Below, piece after piece: positions 1-9,641 of a stretch of 64,000 bases of DNA; positions within the stretch are counted from its first letter, which is position 1, and every line of letters starts with the position of its first letter. Below the pieces are notes generated by a model that saw nothing but the letters and a program-made list of their open reading frames with translations, ran no database searches and was not told the origin of the DNA. Made by a program: the position numbers and the translations under genes. The stretch is from Bartonella sp. AR 15-3 (GTDB taxonomy: Bacteria; Pseudomonadota; Alphaproteobacteria; Rhizobiales; Rhizobiaceae), in NCBI RefSeq assembly GCF_002022445.1, contig NZ_MUYE01000001.1:496001-560000 (forward strand), given 5' to 3'.

Positions 1-2
1 TT

Positions 3-218
3 GGGCTTATTAATTTTTTTCCTATTCCACCGCTTGATGGTGGACATTTATTGTTTTATATTATTGAAGCTATAGTTGGTAAGCCAGTTCCTGCTAAAAT
101 TCAGGAAATTGCTTTTCATATAGGGTTTTTTACTGTCATCGTGTTTACGGTTTTTGCACTATTTAATGATTATTTTTGTGATTTGGCTATTAGCTATGGA
201 AAATATTTTACAAATTGA
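3..218 (+). CDS. rseP: RseP-type site-2 protease, C-terminal end (partial)
   Basis: This is the 3' end of an open frame that enters from the left edge. It begins with NFFPIPPLDGGHL, the second conserved motif of M50 site-2 proteases, in which the Asp of LDGG is the third zinc ligand. A final hydrophobic segment (IGFFTVIVFTVFALF) follows. The family cleaves membrane-bound anti-sigma factors and remnant signal peptides in the inner membrane. Its position just upstream of bamA is the standard proteobacterial order (rseP-bamA-lpxD-fabZ-lpxA), which supports rseP over other M50 members. The HExxH half of the active site lies outside the window. Confidence 0.85.
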   Translation, partial: GLINFFPIPPLDGGHLLFYIIEAIVGKPVPAKIQEIAFHIGFFTVIVFTVFALFNDYFCDLAISYGKYFTN

Positions 219-374
219 GGAATAATGAAGATTAAGAGGTTGTTTACTATATTCACAAAATATTGTGGCGTAGTGAGCTATGGGTAGTAATTTAAGTGCT
301 AAATGGTTCCTAATAATAAAGTTGTTGTAGCTTAATTTATTAGGGTATATGTCTAGAAATAAAAGAGTATTAAG

Positions 375-2783
375 GTGAAGAGGCTAATGACTGCGAGTTC
401 AAGATTTTTAAACGCAACATCTGCATTGGTGCTAGCTATAGTTGCAGTTGTTCCAGCAGCAGCTGTTATGTCAATCGCAACTGTTGAGGAAACACAGGCA
501 TCAATTGTTCATTCTATTGAAGTTCGTGGTAATAAGTATGTAGGTGCTCAGACTATTAGAGATAATATGAAAATTAAAGCTGGAAGAAATTTTTCTGAAG
601 GTGATATTGATGCTGAAGTAAAGCGCCTTTTTGAGCTAGGATTATTTTATGATATTAAAATAAATCAAGTAGGCAATAAGCTTGTTGTAGCTGTTAAGGA
701 ATATGAGACTGTTAATCAGGTACTCTTTCAAGGAAATAAAACATTTAAAGATCCTGATCTTAAGCGTTTCATTACTCTGAAACAAAATGAAGCTTTCAGT
801 TCTGATAAGCTTTCAGCTGATATAAAAGTGATTCGTGAAGCGTATAGGACTGTTGGTCGCAATAATGTTTCTGTTACAGTTCAAACTATTAATTTAGGTG
901 AAGGACGTGTAAATGTGGTTTTCAATATTGTTGAAGGCCAGAGGACAAAAATTGCCGATATTACGTTTCAAGGGAATAAGACATTTGGAGTGCGTCGTTT
1001 GCGTGATGTGATTTTAACGAAGCCGTCAGGGATATTCTCATTATTATTGAAGGGAGATGTTTATACAGAAGATCGTCTAGCTGCTGATGAAGAGGCTCTC
1101 CGCAGATTTTATTATAGTCGTGGTTATGCTGATTTTCGTGTTGTTTCATCTAAGGCAGTTTATGATGAAAGCAATAATGCCTATAAAATTCATTTCATTC
1201 TTGATGAAGGGGCATGCTATAAAATTGGTGATATTCAGATTGAGAGCGATATTGAAGGGGTTGATACTGAGTCTCTAAAAAAGATTATAAAGACCCGTAC
1301 AGGTGATGTTTATAATGCGGAATATGTTGAGCAGTCTGTAACACTTATTAATAATAAAGTTGCTGACTCTGGATATGCCTTTGCTAAGGTTGATCCAAGG
1401 GGAAACCGTAATTTTAAGAATCACACAATTTCAATTGTTTACAACATTGAGCAAGGTCCTCGAGCCTATGTTCAACGAATTGAGATACGTGGTAATGAAA
1501 AGACACGTGATTATATTATTCGGCGTGAGCTTGATTTAAATGAAGGTGATGCTTACAATCAAACGTTGGTGCAACGTGCAAAACGTCGATTAGAATCTCT
1601 GGGTTTTTTTAAAGCAGTTAATATTTCAATGGTTCCGACGGATCAATCTGATCAGGTTACGTTGGTTATAGATGTAGTAGAAGTTCCAACTGGAGATCTT
1701 TCTTTCTCTGGAGGCTATACGACAGGTGGTACAAGTCCAGGTATGTCACTTGAAGTATCTGTTACTGAGCGTAATCTCGGAGGGCGTGGCCAATATGTAC
1801 GTTTGGGGCTAGGGGCTGGTCAAGAGAAGTCCCGTAATTATAATTTATCGTTTGTTGATCCCCATTTCTTAGGTTATCGTTCATCTGCTGGTCTTGATAT
1901 TTTTCGCAGTACTTATCGTGCTGATAAAGCATATGATGTACGGCAAACAGGTGGCTCGCTTCGGTTTGGGCTACCAATTAATGATCAATTATCTGCTAAT
2001 TTAGCTTATTCTTATGTGCAAGAGGAATATGATTTTGGTGCACAATATGATTTAACTGATGATGCAGTTATAAGAGAATTATACCAAAAATATTCTGGTG
2101 CAATCGTTCAAGCTGCTAAGCATAGTCCTTGGCATCGTTCATCTATTAGTTATGGTTTAACTTATAATTCTATAGATGATATGAAAAATCCTCATGATGG
2201 CATATATGCACGCCTTCTTCAGGAGTATGCAGGGCTTGGTGGAGATGCGCAGTTCCTGAAGACAACTGGTAAAGCGATGATGTACAAAACACTCTCTGAT
2301 CGAATGGATGTTGTTGGTTTATTTTCTGTTGGTGCGGGTTATATATATGGAATAGGTGATAATGGTCTTCGTATTTTTGATATGTTTAAAAGCAACAATG
2401 ATATGATTCGAGGTTTTAAGTATAATGGAATAGGGCCTCGCCAGATTTCTGAGCAGGGTGAAGTGTATTTCTTAGGTGGTACAACGTATATGAATGGAAT
2501 TGCTGAAGTGCAGTTTCCTATACCTATTGTGCCCGATAGTTTAGGATTCCGCGGTGCTGTATTTTTAGATGCTGCAACACTCTATGGCAATAATTATAAG
2601 CCTGTTCTGACAAATGAGGCACCAGTTACAAATAGCCATAGTTCATGGCGTACATCTGCGGGGGTTAGTTTAATGTGGGAATCTCCATTTGGCCCGCTTC
2701 GTTTTGATTATGCTTGGCCATTAACTAAGCAAGAAGGCGATAATGTGCAAAGTCTGAACTTTGGTATTTCTACCAAGTTTTAA
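375..2783 (+). CDS. bamA: Outer membrane protein assembly factor BamA
   Basis: BamA is the central barrel of the BAM complex, which folds and inserts beta-barrel proteins into the outer membrane. The 802-residue product has a basic, hydrophobic N-terminal signal region (to about residue 43), then POTRA repeats with the recurring 'I.V.GN....D' pattern (about 45-435), then the barrel. An IRGF motif near residue 677 corresponds to the conserved VRGF/Y of barrel loop 6. The protein ends in Phe, the usual C-terminal signal of outer-membrane barrels. The start used is GTG; an in-frame ATG lies four codons on. It sits between rseP and lpxD as in most proteobacteria. Confidence 0.96.
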   Translation: MKRLMTASSRFLNATSALVLAIVAVVPAAAVMSIATVEETQASIVHSIEVRGNKYVGAQTIRDNMKIKAGRNFSEGDIDAEVKRLFELGLFYDIKINQVGNKLVVAVKEYETVNQVLFQGNKTFKDPDLKRFITLKQNEAFSSDKLSADIKVIREAYRTVGRNNVSVTVQTINLGEGRVNVVFNIVEGQRTKIADITFQGNKTFGVRRLRDVILTKPSGIFSLLLKGDVYTEDRLAADEEALRRFYYSRGYADFRVVSSKAVYDESNNAYKIHFILDEGACYKIGDIQIESDIEGVDTESLKKIIKTRTGDVYNAEYVEQSVTLINNKVADSGYAFAKVDPRGNRNFKNHTISIVYNIEQGPRAYVQRIEIRGNEKTRDYIIRRELDLNEGDAYNQTLVQRAKRRLESLGFFKAVNISMVPTDQSDQVTLVIDVVEVPTGDLSFSGGYTTGGTSPGMSLEVSVTERNLGGRGQYVRLGLGAGQEKSRNYNLSFVDPHFLGYRSSAGLDIFRSTYRADKAYDVRQTGGSLRFGLPINDQLSANLAYSYVQEEYDFGAQYDLTDDAVIRELYQKYSGAIVQAAKHSPWHRSSISYGLTYNSIDDMKNPHDGIYARLLQEYAGLGGDAQFLKTTGKAMMYKTLSDRMDVVGLFSVGAGYIYGIGDNGLRIFDMFKSNNDMIRGFKYNGIGPRQISEQGEVYFLGGTTYMNGIAEVQFPIPIVPDSLGFRGAVFLDAATLYGNNYKPVLTNEAPVTNSHSSWRTSAGVSLMWESPFGPLRFDYAWPLTKQEGDNVQSLNFGISTKF

Positions 2784-2850
2784 TTTGGATTTTCTCCAGG
2801 AGGTTAAACTTTAAGGGGAATTACATTAAACTGGGAGAGAAAGTGTTTTG

Positions 2851-3896
2851 ATGGCGGATACATTTTTTTTTACGCCGTCTCGGCGGTTAACGGTTGCTGA
2901 CCTAGTAAAGTTGACGGGTGCAAAACTTCTTAATCCAGAGTTTTCTAATACAGTTATAAATACTCTTTCTTCTGTTGAGAGTGCTAGGGAGGGTTCTCTT
3001 GTCTTTATAGAGAATCAAAAGCTTTCTGATGCTCTATTAGGGAGTTCTGCGGTTGCTGTTTTTTGTACGAGTGATATTGCTTTTAAAGTGCCTGAAACTA
3101 TTGCGATTTTAGTGACATCTACGCCGCAACGTGATTTTGCTCAAGTGGGACGTGTTTTATTTCCTGCTTCTGTTAGGCCAATACCTTGGTTCGGTCAAAA
3201 AGGAATTTCACCACATGCTCATATTCATTCAAGTGCTAAGCTTGGAAATGATGTGTGTGTTGAGGCAGGAGCTGTTATTGCTAAAAATGTTGAAGTTGGT
3301 TCAGGTACTCTTATTTCATCAACAGCTGTTATTGGAGAAAATTGTCGTATTGGACGTGATTGCTATATTGCTCCTAAGGTAACGGTTCAATATTCTTTAA
3401 TAGGTGATAGAGTTTATATTTATCCTGGTGTTTGTATTGGGCAAGATGGTTTTGGTTATGTTAAAAGTGCCGTTGGCGTTGAAAAAATTCCACATCTTGG
3501 TCGTGTGATAATTCAAGATGGTGTAGAAATTGGTGCAAACACGACGATTGATCGTGGTACATTTGATGATACAATCATAGGTGAGGGGAGCAAAATTGAT
3601 AATCTGGTGCAGATTGCTCATAATGTGAAGATTGGTCGTTATTGTCTTATTGCTGCTCAATGCGGAATTGCTGGAAGCACATTTATAGGAGATATGTCTC
3701 AGCTCGGGGAAGTGTTGGAATTGCGGATCATATTACAATAGGTGAATGTGTTCAAATTGCTGCTGGTAGTGGTGTTATGAATGATATCCCAGATGGAGAA
3801 AAGTGGGGAGGTAGTCCGGCGCGACCATTTAAACAGTGGTTTCGCGAAGTAGCGGCATTACGTAGTATCGGGAAAGTAAAAAGGGAGAAACGGTGA
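2851..3896 (+). pseudogene. lpxD: UDP-3-O-acylglucosamine N-acyltransferase LpxD, with apparent -1 frameshift
   Basis: LpxD adds the second (N-linked) 3-hydroxyacyl chain in lipid A synthesis. The first frame (2851-3741) gives the N-terminal uridine-binding domain and most of the left-handed hexapeptide helix, including the catalytic-His region [14 protein letters not shown]. At about 3707-3712 the reading frame is lost within GGGG. The next frame continues with [13 protein letters not shown] and the usual C-terminus, ending at 3896. Restoring one G gives a normal product of about 348 residues. This is either a sequencing or assembly error in a short G run or a true mutation. LpxD is normally essential, and its neighbours fabZ, lpxA, lpxI and lpxB are intact, so error is at least as likely. 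ATG 2851 is chosen over the preceding TTG. Confidence 0.85.
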
Positions 3897-3897
3897 T

Positions 3898-4365
3898 ATG
3901 ACCGATACTGAAGAGACTAAAAGTTTAGGGGCTATAGACATTGATAAATTGCTATCAATATTACCACATCGTTATCCATTTTTATTGATTGATCGTATAA
4001 TCGAAATTGATGGTGATCACGGAGCTATTGGTATTAAAAATGTAACAATTAATGAACCACATTTTATGGGACACTTTCCTGAAAAACCAGTTATGCCTGG
4101 TGTTTTCATTTTAGAAGCTATGGCACAAACAGCAGGAGCGATTTCACTTTTGAGTTTAAATAGTACGGAATTAGGTCTAGTCTATCTTATGACTGTTGAT
4201 AATGCAAAATTTCGTAAACCGGTTATACCTGGTGATCAACTGAAGATTCATGTCCAACTATTAAAAAAGCGGTCGAATATTAGACGTTTTTTATGTATTG
4301 CAAAAGTAGAAGATATTCGCGTTGCTGAAGCAGAAATTTCTGCGATGATTGTTGAATCAAAGTAA
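3898..4365 (+). CDS. fabZ: 3-hydroxyacyl-[ACP] dehydratase FabZ
   Basis: FabZ dehydrates 3-hydroxyacyl-ACP in fatty acid elongation and competes with LpxA and LpxD for 3-hydroxyacyl-ACP. The 155-residue single hot-dog domain carries the N-terminal [11 protein letters not shown] motif. The active-site pair is His59 in [12 protein letters not shown] and Glu73 in LEAMAQ. The ATG begins one base after the lpxD stop codon, so the two are co-transcribed and probably translationally coupled. Length and motifs are typical for the family. Confidence 0.96.
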   Translation: MTDTEETKSLGAIDIDKLLSILPHRYPFLLIDRIIEIDGDHGAIGIKNVTINEPHFMGHFPEKPVMPGVFILEAMAQTAGAISLLSLNSTELGLVYLMTVDNAKFRKPVIPGDQLKIHVQLLKKRSNIRRFLCIAKVEDIRVAEAEISAMIVESK

Positions 4366-4380
4366 ATTAGGAATTTTGGA

Positions 4381-5205
4381 ATGTCTGATACAAAAATCCA
4401 TCCAACTGCTTTTGTAGAAAAAGGAGCACAACTTGGTAAAAATGTATCAATAGGGCCGTTTTGTCATATTGGTCCAAAAGCTGTTATTGATGATGGATGT
4501 CATCTAATGAGTCATGTTGTAATAATGGGCGAGACAGTGATAGGTGCAAATAGTAAGATATTTCCTCACGCAGTTTTGGGTGGAGATCCACAGAATAATA
4601 AACATAAAGGGGGGCATACAACTCTTTTTATTGGTAAAAACTGTATGATTCGTGAAGGCGTTACGATGCATAGAGGTTCGGATACAAGCTTAGGAACAAC
4701 AGTTGTTGGCGATAATTGTCAATTCTTTTCTTATGCTCACGTTGCACATGATTGTTGTGTAGGGAATCATGTGACATTTGCAAATAATGCAATGATTGGC
4801 GGCCATGTTACGGTTGGTGATTATGTTATTATTGGTGGTGGTGCTGCTGTTCATCAGTTTGTTCGTATTGGACATCATGCATTTATTGGTGGTGTATCTG
4901 CATTGGTTGGAGATTTGATTCCTTATGGAACAGCTGTCGGTGTACAAGCAAAACTTGCCGGACTAAATATTATTGGTATGAAGCGTGCTGGTCTTGCACG
5001 TAAAGAGATTCATGCTTTACGTCATGCAGTTTTTATGCTTTTTGATCGTAATAAACCGTTTAAAGAACGTGTTAATGATGTTTTTTCTTCTTATTCTACT
5101 TCGCAATCTGTAATTGATGTAATTAATTTTATTCAAGAAAAAGGAAAACGTTTTTATTGTACGCCTAGATTTGAAGATAATATAATAAATTCAAATAAGG
5201 ACTAA
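4381..5205 (+). CDS. lpxA: UDP-N-acetylglucosamine acyltransferase LpxA
   Basis: LpxA catalyses the first step of lipid A synthesis, transferring a 3-hydroxyacyl chain from ACP to the 3-OH of UDP-GlcNAc. The 274 residues show an N-terminal left-handed beta-helix of hexapeptide repeats (about 1-190) and an alpha-helical C-terminal domain. The catalytic His is about residue 123 in VAHDCCVGN. HHAFIGGVSALVGDLIPYG is the conserved late-coil motif. It follows fabZ by 15 bases and precedes lpxI by two bases, so it belongs to the same operon. Confidence 0.96.
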   Translation: MSDTKIHPTAFVEKGAQLGKNVSIGPFCHIGPKAVIDDGCHLMSHVVIMGETVIGANSKIFPHAVLGGDPQNNKHKGGHTTLFIGKNCMIREGVTMHRGSDTSLGTTVVGDNCQFFSYAHVAHDCCVGNHVTFANNAMIGGHVTVGDYVIIGGGAAVHQFVRIGHHAFIGGVSALVGDLIPYGTAVGVQAKLAGLNIIGMKRAGLARKEIHALRHAVFMLFDRNKPFKERVNDVFSSYSTSQSVIDVINFIQEKGKRFYCTPRFEDNIINSNKD

Positions 5206-5207
5206 AA

Positions 5208-6080
5208 GTGCCTTTTTCTAATGTTAGAAATTGTCTTGCCGGTAGAACTGCCATCATTGCTGGAAGTGGTGTTTTACCTAGAGTAGTTGCTCAGGAACTT
5301 GAAAAACGCGGACAAAATCCTTTTCTTGTTCTTTTGCGTGGTGAAGCCGATGTAGCACTTTATAGTTATGAATATTGTGAACTATCAATTGTAGAATTAG
5401 CACGATTATTTAAAATTTTAAAAGCAACTGAAATTCGCAATGTTATTTTGGCAGGTGGTGTGAAAAAGCGTCCATCTCTTTTGCAATTGCGAGCCGATTG
5501 GGCAACTTTATCGGCTTTATCAAAGTTGTTTAAGGCATTGAGAAGTGGAGATGATACATTATTAAGAAGCTTTATACGTATTCTGGAGGATCGTGGTTTT
5601 TGTGTTATTGGTGCCCATGAAATTGTACCAGATTTGCTCGCTCCAATAGAATTTGATTTAACAGTGCAACGTGCTACTCCCAAGCAGAATGCTGATATTC
5701 TTTTAGCGGTTGAAGCAGCAAGGATGTTAGGTCGATTAGATATTGGACAAGCAGCTGTAGCTATTGATGGACGAGTGGTTGCAGTAGAAGATGCAGAAGG
5801 AACTGATAATATGTTAAAGCGAGTCCAGGAAATGCGGGAAAAGCAGCAAATTGTGCCGCAAGGTGGTGTGCTTGTGAAATGTGTAAAACCACAACAAGAT
5901 TATCGGGTGGATTTGCCATCAATTGGACCTACAACAGTAATTAATGCTGCCAAAAGTGGATTGTCTGGCATTGCAGTGGAAGCAAAGAAAAGTTTGATAT
6001 TATCTTTAGAAAAAACGATAGAAGAAGCCAACAAACGTTCTTTGTTTATAGAAACATTTAGGACAACGGACAATGAATAA
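5208..6080 (+). CDS. lpxI: UDP-2,3-diacylglucosamine pyrophosphatase LpxI
   Basis: LpxI (formerly DUF1009) hydrolyses UDP-2,3-diacylglucosamine to lipid X and replaces LpxH in most alphaproteobacteria. The 290-residue product begins AIIAGSGVLPRVVAQ, typical of the N-terminal domain. The C-terminal catalytic domain includes GQAAVAIDGRVVAVEDAEGTD and GGVLVKCVKPQQD. Its place between lpxA and lpxB is the standard alphaproteobacterial arrangement. The start is GTG, two bases after the lpxA stop. The 3' end overlaps lpxB by eight bases. Confidence 0.94.
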   Translation: MPFSNVRNCLAGRTAIIAGSGVLPRVVAQELEKRGQNPFLVLLRGEADVALYSYEYCELSIVELARLFKILKATEIRNVILAGGVKKRPSLLQLRADWATLSALSKLFKALRSGDDTLLRSFIRILEDRGFCVIGAHEIVPDLLAPIEFDLTVQRATPKQNADILLAVEAARMLGRLDIGQAAVAIDGRVVAVEDAEGTDNMLKRVQEMREKQQIVPQGGVLVKCVKPQQDYRVDLPSIGPTTVINAAKSGLSGIAVEAKKSLILSLEKTIEEANKRSLFIETFRTTDNE

Positions 6081-7266
6081 TAGTTCTTTAAAAATTGCTG
6101 TTATTGCAGGTGAAGAATCTGGTGATTTACTTGGGGCAGACTTAATTTCTTCTTTATCTAAACAGACAAGATGCGATATTCATTTGATTGGTGTTGGAGG
6201 CAGACATTTAGAAGCATTAGGTCTGAAAAGCTTTTTTAACTTTAATGATATTGCTTTAATAGGTTTAGGAGCAGTGTTAAAGAAACTGCCATTACTATTG
6301 ATGCATATTCGTAATTTATCTAAGTTCATTGCACAGGAACAACCTGATTGTTTAATTATTATTGACAGTCCTGATTTTACTCATCGTGTTGCAAAAAGAG
6401 TACGCATTTTAACGCCTTCTATTCCTATCATTCAATATGTCGCTCCAACTGTTTGGGCATGGCGGCCAGAACGTGCTAAAATTATGCATAAATTTATTGA
6501 TCATGTATTGGCAATTTTTCCTTTTGAAGAAAAGATTATAAAAGATTTGAATGGGCCAGCTACAACTTATGTTGGGCATCGCCTTTTAACCTACTCACCG
6601 CTTTTAGCTGTTCAAGCGAAAAAAAAACGTTTACGTAATGAACAAATATTACAACCTACAGTTGTTGTTTTACCAGGATCACGGAATTCAGAGATACGCA
6701 ATTTGATGCCTATTTTTGGACAAGTAATAGAAATTGCTAAGCAACGCATTCCTCATTTACGTATTATTTTACCAACTTTACCAGAGTTAATAAATGAGAT
6801 TCGTATTTTAGCTCAAGACTGGAAAAATGAGGTTGAGATTGTTGTTGGTGAAGATGCAAAATGGTCTGCTTTTGCAGAAGCTGATGTTGCACTTGCGGCG
6901 TTAGGAACAGTTTCACTTGAATTAGCACTGGCAAGAATTCCAATGGTTCTTTGCTATAAACTTGATTGCTTTTCTAAATTATTTTTTTTTTCAAAAGTAT
7001 TACTATGGAGCTCTGCTCTTCCAAATATTATTGCTGATAAGCCTGTTGTTTCGGAATATTTTAATGAATTTTTGCGACCTGGTATGTTAGCAAGGCAGAT
7101 AGAACAACTTTTAAATAACCACTTATTACGACGTGTACAATTTGATTCTTTTGATATAATAGAGACGAAAATGAAAACAAAAATGCCATCAGGAGACATT
7201 GCTGCTCAAACCATTATACGCTTTCTTAAGGAGAAAACAGAACGTTTAAAATTGTTGATACCATAA
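6073..7266 (+). CDS. lpxB: Lipid-A-disaccharide synthase LpxB
   Basis: LpxB is a GT19 glycosyltransferase that joins lipid X to UDP-diacylglucosamine to form the lipid A disaccharide at the inner membrane. The 397-residue protein starts with the family motif AGEESGDLLGADL. It carries PTVWAWRPERAK (about residues 128-139) and the nucleotide-binding region LPGSRNSEIRNL (about 200-211). GTVSLELALARIPMVLCYK follows later. It overlaps the end of lpxI by eight bases and is the last gene of the cluster. Its stop lies only nine bases from the convergent transporter ATPase gene. Confidence 0.95.
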   Translation: MNNSSLKIAVIAGEESGDLLGADLISSLSKQTRCDIHLIGVGGRHLEALGLKSFFNFNDIALIGLGAVLKKLPLLLMHIRNLSKFIAQEQPDCLIIIDSPDFTHRVAKRVRILTPSIPIIQYVAPTVWAWRPERAKIMHKFIDHVLAIFPFEEKIIKDLNGPATTYVGHRLLTYSPLLAVQAKKKRLRNEQILQPTVVVLPGSRNSEIRNLMPIFGQVIEIAKQRIPHLRIILPTLPELINEIRILAQDWKNEVEIVVGEDAKWSAFAEADVALAALGTVSLELALARIPMVLCYKLDCFSKLFFFSKVLLWSSALPNIIADKPVVSEYFNEFLRPGMLARQIEQLLNNHLLRRVQFDSFDIIETKMKTKMPSGDIAAQTIIRFLKEKTERLKLLIP

Positions 7267-7275
7267 TGTTTATGG

Positions 7276-8055
7276 TTAGTGTTTGATTTTAGCTAGAAAA
7301 TCACGAGCACGTTGGCTTTTAGGATTAGTAAAAAATGTGCTTGATGCTGTATCTTCGATAATTCTTCCGTTTTCTAAAAAGAGTATCCTTTCTGAAACTT
7401 TGCGAGCGAAACCCATTTCATGGGTAACACAAAGCATTGTTATTCCGGTATTTGCTAGTTGTGCCATAACCTCTAAGACTTCTCCAACGCTTTCTGGATC
7501 AAGTGCTGATGTCGGTTCATCAAAAAGCATTATTTGAGGTTCCATACAAAGAGCACGTGCTATAGCTACGCGCTGTTTTTGTCCACCAGATAGTTGTAAA
7601 GGATACTTATTACAGTGTTTTTCAACGCCAACTTGTGTAAGATAATGGATTGCTTTTTCTGTTGCTTGTTGTTTGGAAAGTCTTTGAACTGCTATAGGTG
7701 CTAAAATACAATTTTGTATAACAGTCATATGGGGAAATAAATTAAAGTTTTGAAAAAGCATTCCTATTGTGCGTAAAATACTTTTTTGCTGTTGTATAGG
7801 AGCTTTATTAATATCAACATTGTGAAGTAAGATTGAACCCTCTTGTGCTTGTTCTAGTTGATTAATACAACGAATTAAAGTTGATTTTCCTGATCCTGAA
7901 GGGCCACAAATAACAATACGTTCGCCAGTTTCTATATCTAAATTGATGTCGCATAGTACCTGAAAGTTCCCATACCATTTATTTAAGTGGCGGATAGAGA
8001 TAATTAAGCTTTTTGCGTTATCAAGAGGATGATTATTTTTATTTTCTAGATTCAT
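7276..8055 (-). CDS. Polar amino acid ABC transporter, ATP-binding protein
   Basis: This is the ATPase subunit (GlnQ/HisP class) of a polar amino acid importer. The 259-residue protein has Walker A GPSGSGKST, a Q-loop (MLFQNFNLFPH), the signature LSGGQKQR, Walker B IMLFDEPTSALDPE and the switch His in CVTHEMGF. It is the last gene of a minus-strand operon: binding protein, permease, permease, ATPase. The substrate cannot be read from the ATPase; family membership suggests glutamine, arginine, histidine or a similar amino acid. The 3' ends of this gene and lpxB almost touch. Confidence 0.94.
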   Translation of the reverse strand: MNLENKNNHPLDNAKSLIISIRHLNKWYGNFQVLCDINLDIETGERIVICGPSGSGKSTLIRCINQLEQAQEGSILLHNVDINKAPIQQQKSILRTIGMLFQNFNLFPHMTVIQNCILAPIAVQRLSKQQATEKAIHYLTQVGVEKHCNKYPLQLSGGQKQRVAIARALCMEPQIMLFDEPTSALDPESVGEVLEVMAQLANTGITMLCVTHEMGFARKVSERILFLENGRIIEDTASSTFFTNPKSQRARDFLAKIKH

Positions 8056-8134
8056 TTTTTATTCTCTCAATTGATGAATAAATCAATTAATTTAATATTT
8101 TGATTGGGTGAAGAGTTTTTATAATTATTTTTAT

Positions 8135-8842
8135 CTATCGTAAATATCGGGTTAGATAGTGTTCAATTAGAATAATAACTCGATGAATAAACTCGACGAT
8201 AATAAGATAAATAATAGCAGCCCAAACGTAAACTTGAAAATCAAAAGTACGTGAGTAGATTAGTTTAGTTGTGCCCATTAAATCATAGACAGTTACGAGT
8301 GAAGCAATAGCACTAGATTTGGTCATTAAAATAAATTCATTTCCTAAGGGGCGTAATGCTGCAACCATTGCTTGTGGAAAAATAATTTTGAAAAATATTG
8401 TAAAGCGATCCAGTCCTAAAGCTTTTGATGCTTCTCGTTGTTCTGTTGCTACTGCTAGCAAGCTTCCCCTAAAGATCTCAGCTTGATAGGCAGAAGAATT
8501 AAGCGAAAAAATAAAAAGACAGCAATACCAAGCATTTTGAAAAAACCACCATAAGCCAATTTGTTGCCAGAAGCTGCTTAATGATCCAAGTCCATAGTAA
8601 AAGAGAAAGAGCTGTGCCAATAAAGGAGAACTGCGAAAAAAGTAGATATAAGCACGTGCCAAATATTGTAAGGGTTTATTGTTAGATACACGTATGAGTG
8701 TAATCAATATACCAAGAAGAAGTCCTATTGAACAAGAAATAGAAACAAGTTTCAAAGTAACAATAAAGCCATCGAATAATTTTAAGCTATAACGGCTTAA
8801 AAGTACAGGATTAAAAAGAAAATAGGGCCATTCAAGAAACAT
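8135..8842 (-). CDS. Polar amino acid ABC transporter, permease
   Basis: This 235-residue inner-membrane permease is of the HisM/HisQ/GlnP class. It has about five hydrophobic segments and the coupling (EAA) loop, seen here as EASKALGLDRFTIFFKIIFPQA, preceded by FRGSLLAV. The early segment FVTLKLVSISCSIGLLLG is typical of the His/Glu/Gln/Arg permease domain. It follows the other permease by 14 bases and the pair presumably forms a heterodimer. It precedes the ATPase gene by about 80 bases. Confidence 0.92.
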   Translation of the reverse strand: MFLEWPYFLFNPVLLSRYSLKLFDGFIVTLKLVSISCSIGLLLGILITLIRVSNNKPLQYLARAYIYFFRSSPLLAQLFLFYYGLGSLSSFWQQIGLWWFFQNAWYCCLFIFSLNSSAYQAEIFRGSLLAVATEQREASKALGLDRFTIFFKIIFPQAMVAALRPLGNEFILMTKSSAIASLVTVYDLMGTTKLIYSRTFDFQVYVWAAIIYLIIVEFIHRVIILIEHYLTRYLR

Positions 8843-8856
8843 TAGATCAGTACCTT

Positions 8857-9567
8857 TTATATCCTACTTGAGCGCATGTTATCTAGATAATGTAAAATTG
8901 TGGAAGAAGCTGCTGAAAACAATAGATAGAGTAAGCATGCTACAAGATAAAACAGAATAGGTTCATTAGTTGCTGTCGCAGCTAAATTAGTTTGTCGCAT
9001 GAGATCAAGAAGTGAAATAGTTGAAACAAGAGATGTATCCTTAAGCAAAGTAAGCCAATTGTTAGAAAGTCCTGGTAAGGCATTGTGGAAAAGTTGAGGA
9101 AAAACAATCCGGAAAAACGTTGTCGAGCACGGCAAACCTAAAACTTGAGCTGCTTCATATTGGCTTTTATCAAACATATTAAATGCCGCAAGCCAAACTT
9201 CACAAGAAAAAGCTGCAAAAACCGCACTGAATGCAATAATAGCAGCAATAAAAGCATTAATACTAAATATTATGTCAATATTTAAGAAATCAAATATAGC
9301 TTGAATAAAGTTTTGTAAGCCATAATAAACAAAAAACAATGTTAAAATTTCTGGTAGCCCGCGAAATACCGATGAAAATAAAGTTGCTGTAACTTTAAGT
9401 ATCTTGATATTGGACTGAATCATTATTGCATTCATAAGCCCTAAAGGAAGTCCTAAAATTAGGCAGCACAGAGCTAATGATAATGTCATTCCTGCACTTG
9501 TAAGTATTACCACACCCCACCCACCATTGCTAAATGATAGCAATGATAAACTGTCAATCATCTCCAT
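8857..9567 (-). CDS. Polar amino acid ABC transporter, permease
   Basis: This is the second permease subunit, 236 residues, of the same importer. It is hydrophobic, with a coupling loop EAAQVLGLPCSTTFFRIVFPQ in the usual place (about two thirds along). An FRGLPEILTLFFVYYGL segment is characteristic of HisQ/ArtQ-type permeases. It lies between the binding-protein gene (75 bases upstream) and the partner permease (14 bases downstream). The alternating permease pair indicates a heterodimeric transporter of the polar amino acid uptake family. Confidence 0.92.
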   Translation of the reverse strand: MEMIDSLSLLSFSNGGWGVVILTSAGMTLSLALCCLILGLPLGLMNAIMIQSNIKILKVTATLFSSVFRGLPEILTLFFVYYGLQNFIQAIFDFLNIDIIFSINAFIAAIIAFSAVFAAFSCEVWLAAFNMFDKSQYEAAQVLGLPCSTTFFRIVFPQLFHNALPGLSNNWLTLLKDTSLVSTISLLDLMRQTNLAATATNEPILFYLVACLLYLLFSAASSTILHYLDNMRSSRI

Positions 9568-9641
9568 TCTCCTAATAAAGGTTTGAGTAGTTATTTGCTG
9601 AAAATGTAAATCATTTGCTCAATTTGTAATTAATTTTATGT

